The notes: a model not told the origin generated them from the sequence alone. A stretch of 64,000 nucleotides of DNA from Pseudoscleropodium purum (GCA_963969395.1 OZ017799.1:9116501-9180500); one strand, 5' to 3'; shown: positions 1 through 12,930, counted from the stretch's first letter. Made by a program: numbers and translations.

Positions 1-1800
1 CTGGTTATGTAAGTTGGAATCTCTCTTGATTTGGCGAACAAGTTGTTAAATTAGATAATTAGTCAAATTACTTCCTTTTTAAGTAACTCCCAAAACGAAT
101 AGTCAGTAATTCAGTATGGTTCACTGGAGTTGGAGGAAATCGGCAAGTAGTTAGACTTTTGCTAAAAACAATAATTCTTCTCTTGTTTTTAGGCAAGCAA
201 TGTATAATTCACTCTCTCACTTTCTTTTAGTTTTCTCAGTATACAAATTGTTGTTTTGCTGTATTTATAGACTTTATCATAAAAATACAATTGGGATTTA
301 TAAGTTGTTCAGTGTTATGAGTATTTGTGGTAATTTGGGTGGTGGAAGCAGTAATCCAACAATTGGATTATTGTGGTGTAATTTTGGTGGATAACAAATT
401 GTTTTAGTGTTTTGTGCTTGTTGTGTGTTTATGTTTGGGATCAATGTTTCCTGTACTTGGGTGAGGTTACAATGCTTAACAAATTGTCATTGTAGATTTA
501 AATAAATCCGGCAAGAGGTCAGCATCCCATTTGTTTAAACTTTAGTTGCGCTTAGTTTACTTTAAGTAAGAGTTTAAATGATAAGTTGTGTCTGAGAATA
601 GGATTATAAATCCCAATGATTGAGTGAATTAAAAGAACAAATTATTGGCAATTTTGGGAGTTGTGAACTTGGTGAAGTGAAATGTAAGTGATCCAGTGCG
701 AGAGGACAAATGGTGAATCTTCTGGATGAGGAGCATGGACTGATTGAACGAATTGTTTGAGTTTGCAGATCCATGACCATGGAAATCATTACAAGGAGTA
801 ATCTCTAATTATTTATCAAAAATGCCATTTGTTATATGGTTAATTAATCTTGCTAATAAATTAAACGTTGGTCTTATGAGTAGCTAATTAGACAAATTGT
901 TATTTAGATTGTATAATTCTGATGAAGTAAGTAAGTTGTGAATCAAGTAGGGATGAGAAGTTATGAACAGATTGTTAATTTTAAATCTCATCCTAAACTT
1001 TGTTTGTGATACTAATTGAAACCTTCAGTTTAATAATTGAAAAATGTCTAGAGTCTAAAGAATTGAGTCTATACCAATCAAAGCATTGTGAGAGAATATA
1101 CACACATACACACACACACATATATATATTCATGATTTTACCATAATTAAATTAATGATTTAATTAGGCAATTCTCTTAAGTGATAGGGTTTGAAGAGAT
1201 AAATATGAAGTGAATATAAATGTTATTATATGTGGAAATATATTCAATTATGTATTAGTTATTATTGGATGGTGCATGAAGTGGAACTAACAAGTTGGGC
1301 AAACTAGTGCAGTTGAACCTATATACAAGAATTTGCATTTATATACTTATGCCCTTGCATTTAGAATAGAAAACAATTTGTTGAAGGCTTTCGACAGACT
1401 TTTAGGCATACCACATAGCAATTTAGTACAATTGGATAGTAAATGAGACAATTTGTTTGGCAATAATATCATCAAAAATTAAGGAATGTGTACAACTTGT
1501 TGTAAATGTGTATAAATTTATTTATATTATATATAAAAATATAAGCATTGCATTAGATTCTAGAGCATGCATTTTGACAAGTCGTGGTTCAACCTAAACA
1601 AATTGTTATTAAAAATAATTGAGCCCCTTCTAGATAGGACAAGGACAGCATTCATGCGTTTATAGCATTGGTAAAGTATGGAGCAATAAATTTGTCTATG
1701 GAAATAAGAGGGCCATTAACTTAATTTATAAAACTTAGACAAATTGTAATACAAAACCATCCTATTATAGACTTATATGTGACTTTAATTACATAAACAT
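1..1800. repeat. AT-rich DNA with recurrent ACAAATTGT motif
   Basis: About fifteen close variants of the palindrome-like motif AACAAATTGTT or AACAAGTTGTT occur, for example near 37, 243, 393, 478, 634, 748, 892, 966, 1289, 1372, 1449, 1495, 1598 and 1738. Flanks are not clearly alignable by eye. It may be a decayed satellite or transposon interior. No gene was seen here. Confidence 0.5.
1101..1130. repeat. (CA)n/(TA)n microsatellite
   Basis: Alternating CA followed by TA dinucleotides over about 30 bases. Confidence 0.9.
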
Positions 1801-1884
1801 TAGACTATTTGATTATTTCCAAGTTTAGAACCCCTATATTTAGTCTTGGGTGTTTTGTGAGATAAGCAAAAATTTAGACTACAA

Positions 1885-2140
1885 AGGTTTAGCCTTAGAT
1901 GTGTTCTTTGCAACTTTTTTTGCTATTTTTTGCTATTTCAAAGCTATTTTGCAAATACTATGAGCCAGTTGAATAAGCTTTCTTTCACTCATGTATTTGT
2001 ATGTTGTTTTGAATCACTTTGTAGCTTAAAGTTCTTTTTCCTACCAAATGTATTGCTAGGGAAATTTTAGCATCCTATTTCAACAATAAAATATTATAAT
2101 CTTGCAATGTATTTGACCATCTCATACATTTAGGGATTAA
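1885..2140. repeat. Dispersed repeat, copy 1 (with 40029-40320)
   Basis: The segment starting AGGTTTAGCC and containing TTTGCTATTTTTTG, TTGTATGTT, TTTTGAATCACTT and ATCTTGCAAT matches the segment at 40029 in order and spacing, with many substitutions. Likely a fragment of an old interspersed element. Confidence 0.7.
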
Positions 2141-2260
2141 AGAGAGAATGCATAGGGCATATTTTTTAAAGCATTCAAAGAAGAGAAGTGTTTCTTTTAG
2201 GTTTTTTCTACCTTAGGGTTGTTATCTTATACCAACCTAAATTATTTAAGAGCATTAGGA

Positions 2261-2362
2261 GTAGTCACACCTTTTCAAAAAATGAAATTTCTTTGAAGAA
2301 AGAGAAGTTGAGGAGAGAAAAGAGAAGCCAAATAGGAGTTAGAAATCATGAAGGTGTGACAC
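2261..2362. mobile_element. Small inverted-repeat element (MITE-like), copy 1
   Basis: The left end GTAGTCACACCTT and right end GAAGGTGTGACACC are near inverted complements around about 100 bp with no coding capacity. The interior (GAAATTTCTTTGAAGAAAG, then AGTTGAGGAGAGAAAAGAG) is shared with the other copies. Confidence 0.75.
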
Positions 2363-2600
2363 CCCTTTTTTCCTATCGTACTTACTAAAGAGGTTGCAAG
2401 CAAGACCTCAAAGGGATATACATGTATGAAAAAATGTTCATCACGCTTATAACACTTCCGGTGAAGAATAATAGACATACAAAATATTTTATAAAATAAG
2501 TATATTTTATCAAAGAGAGTCAACACTAAGCTAATGGGGAACCACCACTTCACTATTTTCTAAAGACTCATACCACAACAAAGTAGGCACGACTATCCCT

Positions 2601-2821
2601 AAGGTAGACATATCCAATACCAACCGTTAACTTAATACCACCCAAATGTACAGTTGTCATTGATTCTAGAGTAAGAATCTATGACAATACTACATGCCTT
2701 AACTTTACAATAAGTAAAGATTAGGCATGTACTTGTGTTACAAATTCTTATTCTAGGATCAACAAGTGTCCTACATTTGGATGGTATTAGAATAGTGATT
2801 GGGATTGGATACATCTACCTT
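2601..2821. repeat. 221-bp palindrome (foldback) with a 5-nt loop
   Basis: Arms 2601-2708 and 2714-2821 pair along their whole length, allowing mismatches, around the loop AATAA at 2709-2713. Matching pairs include AAGGTAGA with TCTACCTT and CCAAATGTA with its complement. No ORF explains it. Confidence 0.8.
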
Positions 2822-3152
2822 ATTGTGCACATGAATGTTTTCAATTTTGGTGAGTTGAGTGACATCAATTTCTCTCAATAGTCCCTAGCCTAGGGACCTT
2901 AGACCTACACTAGTCTAGGTATTCACAACACTGGTTGTATGGGATCTGAAGCTGGCCATTTTATTGACTACGATCAATAATGCTTGTAACTACAATAGCC
3001 TATTAGCCTCAGAGTTCTGAGCAAGGTTGGGTCTCATCAAGTAATTAAGATACCGAATATACGATGCTAACCTTGCGGATAAGGTGTGAGAACACCACTG
3101 AATCTGTGTATTGATGTTTTCAAGAGCCACAAGAAACAAACTAATAGTAAAG

Positions 3153-3256
3153 GTAGTCACACCTTCTCCAATGAGCAAAATTTCTTCAAGAATGAGGAAG
3201 TGGTGAGAAAAAAGGGAGCCAATAGGGAGCCCTTGTGCATAAAGAAGGTGTGACAC
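3153..3256. mobile_element. Small inverted-repeat element (MITE-like), copy 2
   Basis: Ends are GTAGTCACACCTTCTCC and GAAGGTGTGACAC. The interior GCAAAATTTCTTCAAGAATG and GGTGAGAAAAAAGGGAGCC resembles copy 1 at 2261 and the reversed copy at 30827. Confidence 0.8.
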
Positions 3257-3259
3257 TCT

Positions 3260-5480
3260 TTTCTGAAAACTGATCTAAAAATTGAGATGTGTCTTAACCT
3301 TTCACCGCCCACAGTTAGACCAGTAGGTGCATGTGCTTTGAGACCTCAACATAGAAAAGTTGATGGTGCGAAAAATTGGGGAAGAATTTGCCTGTCATAA
3401 CTATGTGCACTGAAAGGAGCTTTCTTGTGCTACTATGGGGATGTATTTGTCAAAAAATCCAGCGGATGGATTTTCAATGATTTGCACCAAATGTGTAGAG
3501 GAAGAAAAAAAAAGGCCCATCTAGTGACTACCATGATTGCTTCAAATATACTAGTAAGCGGAGTATTTGCTCAAACCACTCAAGATTTTGTGGAAGTGCT
3601 AACAACAATATGACGATTCACTCACTAAAGTTACAAAAACAAATAAGCAATACAGACATCGCAAGAGGGATCAAAAGTTCGAGTACTTTGCCAAAGACAC
3701 CGGCTGTGATCGAAGAGGCTCTAAATTGGTTACTGAGACCACAAGTTGGTTCCGTTCTTGCTATCTAGAACAGTTAGAGGGGCACAATATAATATGCACA
3801 CAATCACACGAATAAGTCTGAAAACTTCAAGATGAGGAGTCGAACAAAATCAAGTTATACTTTCTAACTCGATTCCACCATTGCCATTATTCTATTATCC
3901 TTGAAATTGGAAATTGCTGAATTCTAGAAAACTTACAAAGAATCCATGAAGCAAAGTTGGAGAAATTACCAAACGACATCGAACTTGCAAAATTGACGAT
4001 ACAAAATTCTATGAGCTCACCATGAACATTTCACCACCGTCGACTCACGGTGGACCATGCTGAACATGACGCATACAGAACTCCCTCGATAGTGGCCAGC
4101 GACAAGGAACTGGCGAATACCAATCGGTTTTGTATAACCGCTATGTCCAATTTTAGACACCTGCGGAAACAATCGGTCCAAACTAAGATTGTGCTTGCTT
4201 AAAACCTCTGAAAATGATTCACGCACATCTGTAATTCAACCCTAAATTGGCGAGGAAAATTGTTGTACAAAATGTATCTCTATGAAACAAGTGGGAACCC
4301 CTGCGAAATTTTCTGTGACCACTTTTGGGCCGGTCAGGCAGTGAGGGGTTAAGAACACAAGGATCGAAAATTAACAGGGAAAACTTCCGGACGCCGATTT
4401 CTTCAAGGTCGGAGGAGAAGAATGGGACGGGGAGATTAACGGGGAATGGGAGCTCCAAAAGACGCGGGGCGAACATGTGGAACTTCTCCGTTAATTGAAC
4501 CCGGAATGGAGAGTGTTGAGTTGGAAGAATCGGTTGTTGAAGTTCAGAATATACATGGACTCTCCAAACCTAACCTGGGCATCCTTCTAGTATGAAACGG
4601 AAACATGACTTCCCCTAATCGAAACGCAAGGTCAGAGAATTCGTGCTTGAGCTGAAATTGATGCCCGTTGAATCGTGGTACGTATCCGAGATGGGATAGC
4701 AGTTGATGCAGATTTGATCGTGGTGGCCTTAGAGCAGCTCGCCATTGAATACAAGAATTTTTTGGAAGACCGAGATACTCAGGCTTTTCCGGAAAAGCAT
4801 TCAATAGAAACGGAGTGCATGATTAATTTTTGTCAAGCATGGTCATCGAGTTTTGTTTGACGTCAATCAGTTCGGAATGGGTAAAATTTAACCTGGATAG
4901 CTATTATGGTATTACGTTTGAAGCATCTTGAACTTTATCCACAACCAGTTGGTAACACTGTTTATTATCCTGCGTATCAAGCTCGTCTGTATATATTCCT
5001 TCGATCACCGAGTACATCTTGCGAATCCTGTAACTCATTCAGGGATCAAAAGATATTTTTAAAACATGAATTTGCGGGTTATGACATGCCCACGGATGGA
5101 AACTGCAAAGAGAATTAGAAGAGAGCTCGCTCTTGAAATTTCTATGAAACCTTCCGAGCAGTTTCATCACTGCAGAGCAACGAAAATGGAAATGGAGTCC
5201 CAAAATGACTGGAAGTCACTTACGGATGCATCAGTATTTCAGCAAACAATGAGCGAAACGGCAGAAGGCAAAGACATCAAAATCTTTTGATAGTACCCCC
5301 TTGAGAAATGTACAGGTTCTACTGGCGCACAGAAGGTACAAATGACATCAGTCAACCCTCGCCGCAAAGCAAGAACCACCCCTCTTTCTAGCACAATCTG
5401 TAGGCACCAGCACAACAATGTGTACATCGCCATATCTCAGTCCACAGTGCGTCACAGCAGCATATTTGCTCTCTGAAAAC
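3260..5480. other. No confident gene
   Basis: Only short ORFs on both strands (up to 86 codons), with no family match I can recognise. GC content rises from about 4.2 kb. It may contain decayed coding fragments, but none can be supported. Confidence 0.5.
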
Positions 5481-5486
5481 TCGATC

Positions 5487-5701
5487 ACTCAGCACTTCTT
5501 AGAGGTTTGCTGCCACACAAGCCTAAGCTTTCGGCGCAATGGTGTATCCTCCTTGTGATCATAAGGAAGGGAAATCCAACCAAAGCTACTCACCCAATAG
5601 ATTCTTAGATAGAAAAATAACGTCTGCGATATGGTTACTCAGTACTTCTTAGAGGTTTGCAGCCACAGAAGCCGTAGCTTTCAGCGCAAAAACGTATCCT
5701 C
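5487..5701. repeat. 150-bp-spaced duplication
   Basis: About 65 bases starting ACTCAG.ACTTCTTAGAGG at 5487 recur at 5637 with a few substitutions (TTTGC.GCCACA, AAGC, CGTAGCTTT variants, GTATCCTC end). The spacing is 150 bp. Confidence 0.85.
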
Positions 5702-5909
5702 ACAGTAACCATACAGAACAGACGCCCCATGCACATCACAGAGAAGCAACCATATGCGAATCCTTACAATATCTAAATTCCCACAGAACCTTTCCCGCAA
5801 TTCTAACAAACACTCCGTATAAGGCAAGAAGTCTCCGGAACAGTAACAAACAAGCTAGGAAAGATACACATACGACATGACGGAAGTTCCTCTTTGTAAG
5901 AGTGGCAGA

Positions 5910-5941
5910 GCCCTAACTAAACCCTAACCAAACCCTAAACC
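5910..5941. repeat. Telomere-type CCCTAA motif cluster
   Basis: Four spaced CCCTAA units (CCCTAACTAAACCCTAACC and following). Short interstitial telomere-like runs are common near plant promoters. Confidence 0.75.
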
Positions 5942-6489
5942 ATATGGACTGTTGGATGATGACCTGACGGACTCCGTCGGACGGATGCACTAGAAACTGT
6001 TCATCATTCTCAGAGGTCTATTAGGACCGTCAATAATTCAGAGCGTGGTGCCTAAATGCTGGGGCGGGTCCCAATGGGAATCCCGTATTCGCTGACCCGG
6101 CCCTGTTTTCCCATCGTCCTCTTCAGTTGTCACGAGCCTTTTGTGTTGTTCCATCGCCGCCTCGTTGGCGGTTCAATTTCGTAGCATATTCTCTCTGACT
6201 CTTTAGTTTTCTTAATTTCTCAGGCAATAAAAATTGCTTCGTCTCCAGTCCGTTGTTTTTTTCTACAGTAATTTGAAGAAAATATTTGGAAAACAATGAA
6301 ACTTACTCGGTCTCCTTCTTCGGGTACTCGGAGAGAACAAACGGTGTGAGAAATTTTCGGTCGCACTATGTAGTTGCGGCGTATTCATTTGCCACTCCTT
6401 TGCGGGCGTCGGGCCAAGTGTTTGGCGTTTTTAGAAGTCTTTGCGCGAGCTTGCAAGATTTTGCAGCTTAAACGAGGCGGTGCGTGTTC

Positions 6490-6912
6490 GAGGATGTTTA
6501 GGATGCGATAGTAGACATTGTTTTTTGAAGTTAGAGGAATAGATGTTGTAGCGGCGTGTCTGGAGCTTGGTCGTTTACAGTAGATCTGTGGAAAAAAGTG
6601 AAGGACTTCATTTCTTGCTTGCCGACTTGATGTGCGCTGTCTAGGCTGTGGAAAGGAGGTTTTGGAGCTTGAACAACGCCGCAACAAGCACTGCATTCGA
6701 TTGATGATGTTTGGAATGAGATGCTAGCAGTTGCTTCTTTGAAATCGGATGAAGAGATGCTGTCGCGATGCGTTTGAAGCTTGCTCGTGGAGATCTGTGG
6801 AGACAAGTGAAGAGCGGCATTTCTTGCCTGCCTTCTTGATTCTCGCTCTGTCTAGGCTGTGGAAGAGAGTTCGTGATTAGGTTCTTACGAAAGCTTTGGC
6901 GTGTCGTCATGT
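6490..6912. repeat. Tandem duplication, period about 211 bp
   Basis: The unit at 6490-6700 recurs at 6701-6912. Anchors: GATGTTTAGGATG at 6493 against GATGTTTGGAATG at 6706, and CTGTCTAGGCTGTGGAA at 6637 against 6848. Copies have diverged noticeably between these anchors. Confidence 0.85.
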
Positions 6913-7097
6913 GGTCCTCCATGTCTGTTAGAACTGCTCCGGCGGTGGCAGCTGCGGTGACCACAGCAGCTGGATGTGGCGGCTCTGCAGCAGGATTGCT
7001 GCTTGCCTCGTTTAACGCGGACTCTTCCGAGCGGTCCTCGGCACAATCGAATTCTCCTGACGTTGAGAAGTCAGGGGCACAGTCTATTTGCAAGTGA
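6909..7097 (+). CDS. Hypothetical small protein, 62 aa
   Basis: The ORF starts at ATG 6909 and ends at TGA 7095-7097. It reads as an Ala-rich hydrophobic N-terminal half (SVRTAPAVAAAVTTAAG) followed by a Ser/Asp/Glu-rich tail. Thr/Ala richness near the N terminus could be a targeting signal, but no family is recognised. A 163-codon ORF covers the same bases on the other strand, so composition alone does not settle which, if either, is translated. Confidence 0.3.
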   Translation: MWSSMSVRTAPAVAAAVTTAAGCGGSAAGLLLASFNADSSERSSAQSNSPDVEKSGAQSICK

Positions 7098-7169
7098 AGA
7101 GACTCCTGAGCATGTATCAGCCTCTTCGTCATCCTCTGGCAATTTTTTCGAGAGCCAGTGATGTGCAGG

Positions 7170-8600
7170 TAGGCATTTGTTTATGCCTGTAGAAGCACCA
7201 CCGATATCGCATATGTTTCTGTCTTCCTCATCTTTTTCCCCAATGATTTATTCTATATGAGTTACACAGGCGACATAGTACTGAGATCTGCAGGAGCTAC
7301 AGAAGAATAAAGCTTAGTTTGGTCCGCTGCCATTGCGTTTGAAACTGGAAGTTATTCTTTCGTCTCTGTTGCTGGTCATCTGTATGTTTACCTGATGATT
7401 ATTAAGCGTACTATCTTGCAGTCGCCTCCTTGTCACAGAATCTCTCTGGGATAGATATCACGTTGTTTAGGATTGACGTATACCATTTTAGTCCTTCGAG
7501 TCTGAATGTGGATATTGCGATGATTTTGTCCGATTCAATAGCTAGGTCGTCACAGTTAGTTTGTAATTCATTTGTTTTACTCCCCCGCAGCAACCTTGGA
7601 GTTGTTCATCAATTAATTAGTCAGTTGGTTTGGTGTCAGATCCTGAGTGTTGCATCCCTGGTCGCTATGTAGAATGTTTGCCAGAAAAGTTAGGCTAGAG
7701 GGAGATGAGTATACAATCGCTCAAGAACTTACCATTATGTTGTACAGGAAGGTGCATTATAATAGACGGGTGAATGATTCTCTGTTATCGAGGGTTATTT
7801 CTGTGACATTGCCTTTCAAGTCTTTCTGCCTTGAGTATCATTGGGCACGTAGTGACAACAATTTAAGAGAATGTCTATTCTTCAGCGGAGCACATTGCTT
7901 CTGTTTGTATTTTTTGAGTCTCTTTTTATCGTGACATAGCCCAAGTCTATAACTTGGACTCATTCTTTTCTAAGTCTCTTCGTCTTGGTAAATGCTGGGT
8001 ATTTTGTTTTCATATGAACTCTGATACTTCGCAATCTCCGGTTTTCTGGGTGGGAATGCTTTTCATTTTGTTTATGTTCAAGAGACTCCAATATCTTAAT
8101 TCGGTACTGGAACTTTGGCCTGATTGAAACCAATTTCCATGTGGACTTTGATTTGGTTTTACCTGAGATTTAGTGGAATGGATGTGCAGCCTGTACACCA
8201 CCACTTCCGTTTCGGGGACTCCACTCCAAGAAAATTTTATCGGAAGGGAAGCTCAGAGAAAACTGATGAAGAATCCCACTGAACTACTGAATCTGAAATC
8301 GCAATGATTGTTTTCATCATAAATGAGGCATATTCCTTAGTCCAGATTTGCTCCGTTGAAAAAGATCTTTAGGCTCTCGGAAACATCTTGCTTTTGGATG
8401 CTTCCACTCATTGGCCTTGTTTTGATTTTCCTATACGAAAGGTCTCTGAAAGCTCTCGAATAAATAGGATCTACCGCATCTGAGAACCTGAACTCCATGT
8501 ATTTTTTACTGTTGCAACCCTCGAACAAATGACTTGGAGTGTTCGATTGACATTTAAGCAACCCATTACAGGCAGAAGGATTGGTTTGCCCTCATTTCAG
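7170..8600. other. No confident gene
   Basis: Moderate GC with short ORFs on both strands (up to 95 codons) lacking recognisable family features. It could hold noncoding exons linked to the leader-like block upstream. Confidence 0.4.
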
Positions 8601-11600
8601 TGTTGAGATTTTTTTTTTTTTAAATTCATACAAACACAAATGTGAAAAAAAGGTGAGAACAATTGAATTTTAATTTTTTTGGACAAAGTACGAATTTGTA
8701 TTGAATTTTTGAAGAGTGTTGCATGATTGGCTTGAAAGAGTCATTAGACTACTCCCATATAAAGAAAAAGTACATCCATAATTGTCATCTTACTCACCTA
8801 AAAGAAGTTCCAATAATTCTAATTGGACACAACATCAAGACCTAAAAAGGACACTTTTTGTGATGAAATTACATTAGAAGGTGGATGTTCCTATAGTAGG
8901 TGCTTATGACTTCATTATGGTCATTTAAGACATTGATTGTCATAGCATGAAACTATTTTATATTTTCAAATTTCTAACACTAAAAATTATTTAGATTAAG
9001 GTTTCAAAGGTTGTTTGTGTTGGAAATATCCACTAATATGACAAAATTGACAATCAACAATAGTAGAGTTCCTATTAATATTGGATACTAATGTAATCAA
9101 TGATTCTTTTTCAAGCAAATGCAATGTGTAGCCCTTACTTCTAGAAACAAAAATGTCACTTTGATAATGTAATTCATTGATGCAAATTTATTGATTGTGT
9201 TGATTTTTGAACTCATCTTCATATCCAATATATATATATTGTCTTGAAGAAATAATTGTAATATGTCAAACCTTTTAACAAGGACAAGAATTGGAAAAGA
9301 GTTGCAAATAAAAAATTCCATATCATATGGCATTGTGCAAGACCGCTTGACTAGAATTTCGATAGTGACAAATCATCAAACCCCGATGAACCAAACATTG
9401 ACAAGTTAGCTAGTGTCATTGGAGTCAAAGTCACATTTGCAAAAATATAGGTGGAAATCATGTGGAGATGGCAATTATTATTATAGAGCATTGGAGCATT
9501 TTTCTTATAACCTTGAGCTTGACAATAACAAACAATGCACTCTTGAAGCATTTGAAGGAGCAAATCTTTTTAGAAATGTCCCCTTCTTGTCATTGCTTTT
9601 GCAATGACAATTAATAAAAGGGACTAGCTTTGACATGGAATAATGGCAAAGGGCATATTCAAAGTAATTCAATATTTTTTTTCCTTCAACCTATGGAATT
9701 GGAAGTGTAGGAATCTTTAGAAGAGAAATGAAGCGAGAAAAGGGCCATTTTAGAGTTGTTCCCTATTTTGAGAACAGGTTGTTCCAATCATTGGGAAATT
9801 TATTTATTTAATCTATTTTTGAAAAAAACATTTAAAAAAATATGTTTTTAATAACTTGGTGACATAGAGGATGATGTGGTAGTATCCTTGCCACATCATC
9901 AATCCACATGACATGGAAATATTCCATTGGAATGAAGCTCTCGAGCTTGGGAGCTCCAAAATAATTCGCAGCCCTTCTTTGGCCTCATCTCTCCTCTAAT
10001 GACCAAATCCTATATGGTGGTGATATCAATCAACTTGAGGAGGTTATGGAATGGGGGATAAAGTTTAATGGCACTTCTAATCACACTTGGAACAATGCAA
10101 ATTTAAATGTAGTGGTGGCACAATTTATTGTTGGAGCACAAAATAAGCAAAAAAAAAAGGTATTGTGGACTTAAAGTTCTTGGTAGTGGAGGTGATCTTG
10201 GTTTTGAGAAAAAAAATCTCCAAAGCAAAAAAGTTGAAGATTAGTCATTCTAAAAGATGCAAGAATTGTGTATTGGGAAGATAAAAGAGGATATGTCATT
10301 GGCAAACTTTATGATAGACATAAGTTGCTTGAGAAAAAGTTGTATCAAGATTTTCTTTATGTTGAAGGTAACCTCAACTATTTGGTAGTGTATGATCAAG
10401 GTTGTCCATGTCACATTATGTCATGACATTAATATATCTATCATAATATCAACCTTCAACCCCAATGCCCATTAAGATAGAATATTCATTGTCAAGGAGA
10501 TAATTTAACTTCCACAATGGGAAATCAAGATGAAAACAATTGAGATCTCAATTTATAAACATGATTGCTTAACTAACCGGCTCAACAATTTCTAAGGACA
10601 TACTATCTTGATGGACCAACCATCTAGCTTGGTGCACTTATCATTCAACTTGACAAACATTTTCAAATATTTTCATCTATATCACATTAGGTGATACCTA
10701 GGTAAATTTGGCTAGTGGTCTTATGATATAAAAATAATCTAGCTATTTTGATTGAAAAAATGAAAATATCATTTGCAAAAAAACAAACATCTTTTGGTTG
10801 TAGCCAATTGGTGAAAAATTGAGCATAAAAATCAACCTGCGTGTTGTAACTTTGTTCATGTTCATCAGGTCCAATTTGTTGTTGCTCCTCTATCTATATG
10901 ACGTGATACTACCTATTGCTCATGGAAGAGTTGTCATGAGGAAGAAGAGTTTGAATCTTAAGCTTGTACGTTCATTGTAAAAACTAAGTGTTCAATGGAT
11001 GACAAAGAATCCTTCTATGCAAAAATAAAAGTATAGATGTTCATCTTTAAAATTTTGTGTGAAAAGGGTAGGTCTTACATGGTAGCTTAACCTCCAATAC
11101 ATGCTCTTGGTTTTTTTAACCAAATGATTCACTTAGTACTGAAAAGGATCATTTCCATGGTAATTAGTCCAATGTTCTAAGGTAAAGCTACTCATATAGA
11201 CTTAATCTTTTAAAAAGACCTTAACAAGGATTTTAATAGTAGGACTAATATTTTATTAATATTTTCTATGATTCTTGATTGGCTAGAATCGTAACGCCAA
11301 TAGCATAATACAATTTATATAGTATAGCCCTACCTCTTATTCTCCTATAGATTAGTACTTTCAATTTGAAATTGATTTTTTTTATTAGAAGATTCTAGCA
11401 TTTTAGTTGGTGAAAAATTGATATTGCACGAAATGATCCAATAGATTTTGAGGTTGAGAGGATGCAACTAGTAACCATTGTAGAAAAATGGTCCATTTCC
11501 ATGATCTAAGGGAACTACAAAATATTTCCAAATACTTATTGTAGTAGAAATTTCATTTATTGAAAAAAATCTATCATAAATTCATGAAAGACTTTAATGA

Positions 11601-12930
11601 GAGATTTCTTATATATTTAAAGTAGATTTTTTGCTTAGAATGTGGTGGTTTATCTAAGTACAATAGCAACAATACAAAGGTATGTTCTAACTTGGAATTA
11701 TGATTATCACTTGGAGTTAAGATTGGTGCTAGTGAAAATCTTAAGAATTAATTTAGGCGTATACCTTTGGATTAGATCCACCTTGCTAACACCACTCTTC
11801 TAAAACGAAGTGCGAACATACTCTCATTTGGCAAGCTTATTAGAAGAAATATTTTGCTCCATATAAGAATTTATCATTCAATGTGATTTAAAAAATCTAA
11901 ATACACTCCTAAATATTGTATATTGTATTCTTATCAAAACCAAAACTAAATTTTCATTGTATTGTCACTTTCTTTTTTGTTAGGTTTTATTGTGGGACCT
12001 ATGAGGAACAAATCTTTAAAAGAGGTCAAAGCTATTTTCTTTCTTAAAGTGATTGTGAAAAACTACACAATTTTTTTGCAAAATAATCAAAGTTATTTGT
12101 TGTTTATAAATCACAACTTTTCTATATATATTTTAGAAAGTTTTTTATAATTTCGTGAATTTAAAAGTCAAAACTTGAAGATCATTGAAAGAGTTATTTA
12201 GGTGTATCTTTGAACTATCTTCAAGTAGACTCAAAACCACCTACTAAAATAAATGCATTCAAAACCACTACTATGTGGATGGTCTAAACAATTACTTCTT
12301 AATAAGAGAGTTAGCCTTTTCAAGAAAAATTCAATTGAAGTCATTTTGTAATTATTTGACACTTACACAATGTTCTATGAATTTTTAAAAGTTGAAAGCA
12401 TAAGACACCTACCCGTACATCTACAATTTGCTTACACTATCACCCTTGCAGCAAGAAATACTTCAAGCCTTAAGCTCCCATTGCTTTGTCTCAAAAAACT
12501 CTTCAACTCCCATTGGTTGTTCTTGGAGCCTTGTAGCAAATTTGTAGTCAACATGGGTGCAATGTAGAACAAAAGAATGCAAATTTTCATCCACTTGAAG
12601 AATAATCACACGATTGATGACCACGATTTCTAATCTATTGTTAAAAGTTCATTCCCATGCACAGCAAAACAGCCACCCAAATCAGAGAGAGCCATTGCCG
12701 AATAGAAAAAGTATGCGTCTCTCTTGATTATAGATCCTCGTCCCTCCATATCTCGCTATCCCCTTCCGGAGGTGGAACCATCAATTTCTACAGCGAAAGT
12801 TTCAGACTCTTAGCCTACTTCCTACCATCAAATCTGCTGTTTCTTTTTTAATACATTCCCGTCTATTTCTCTAGCTGCAGACCCCAAAAGAAAAGAAAAT
12901 AACAACAGCAACAATAACAAAATGATGCTT
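8600..12930. other. Gene-poor AT-rich interval with repeat debris
   Basis: Very AT-rich with many stops in all frames. Some stretches, such as 10230-10420, read like fragments of long-decayed coding elements, but none is identifiable. One degenerate copy of a dispersed repeat lies at about 11031-11096. Confidence 0.5.
11031..11096 (+). repeat. Dispersed repeat family B, degenerate copy
   Basis: GATGTTCATCTTTAAAATTT, then GTGTGAAAAGGGTAGGTCTT and GTAGCTTAACCTCC, align with the family core seen at 35551, 35752, 60496 and, inverted, 22800. Confidence 0.5.

Larger units (their letters stand above)
6120..7168 (+). other. Leader-like GC-richer block ending in a splice donor
   Basis: A pyrimidine-rich, transcript-leader-like sequence (about 6180-6250) runs into two copies of a 211-bp unit, then a small ORF, and ends at a strong donor-like CAG|GTAGGC at 7168. 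Composition is richer in GC than the flanks, as at the 5' ends of the other genes here. I could not find a coding continuation in the following 1.4 kb, so this may be a noncoding transcript, a long leader, or a dead gene. Confidence 0.35.

Noticed and set aside
6641..7132. 163-codon minus-strand ORF
   Set aside because: It runs through the 211-bp tandem duplication and opposes the leader-like plus-strand signals; no protein family features.
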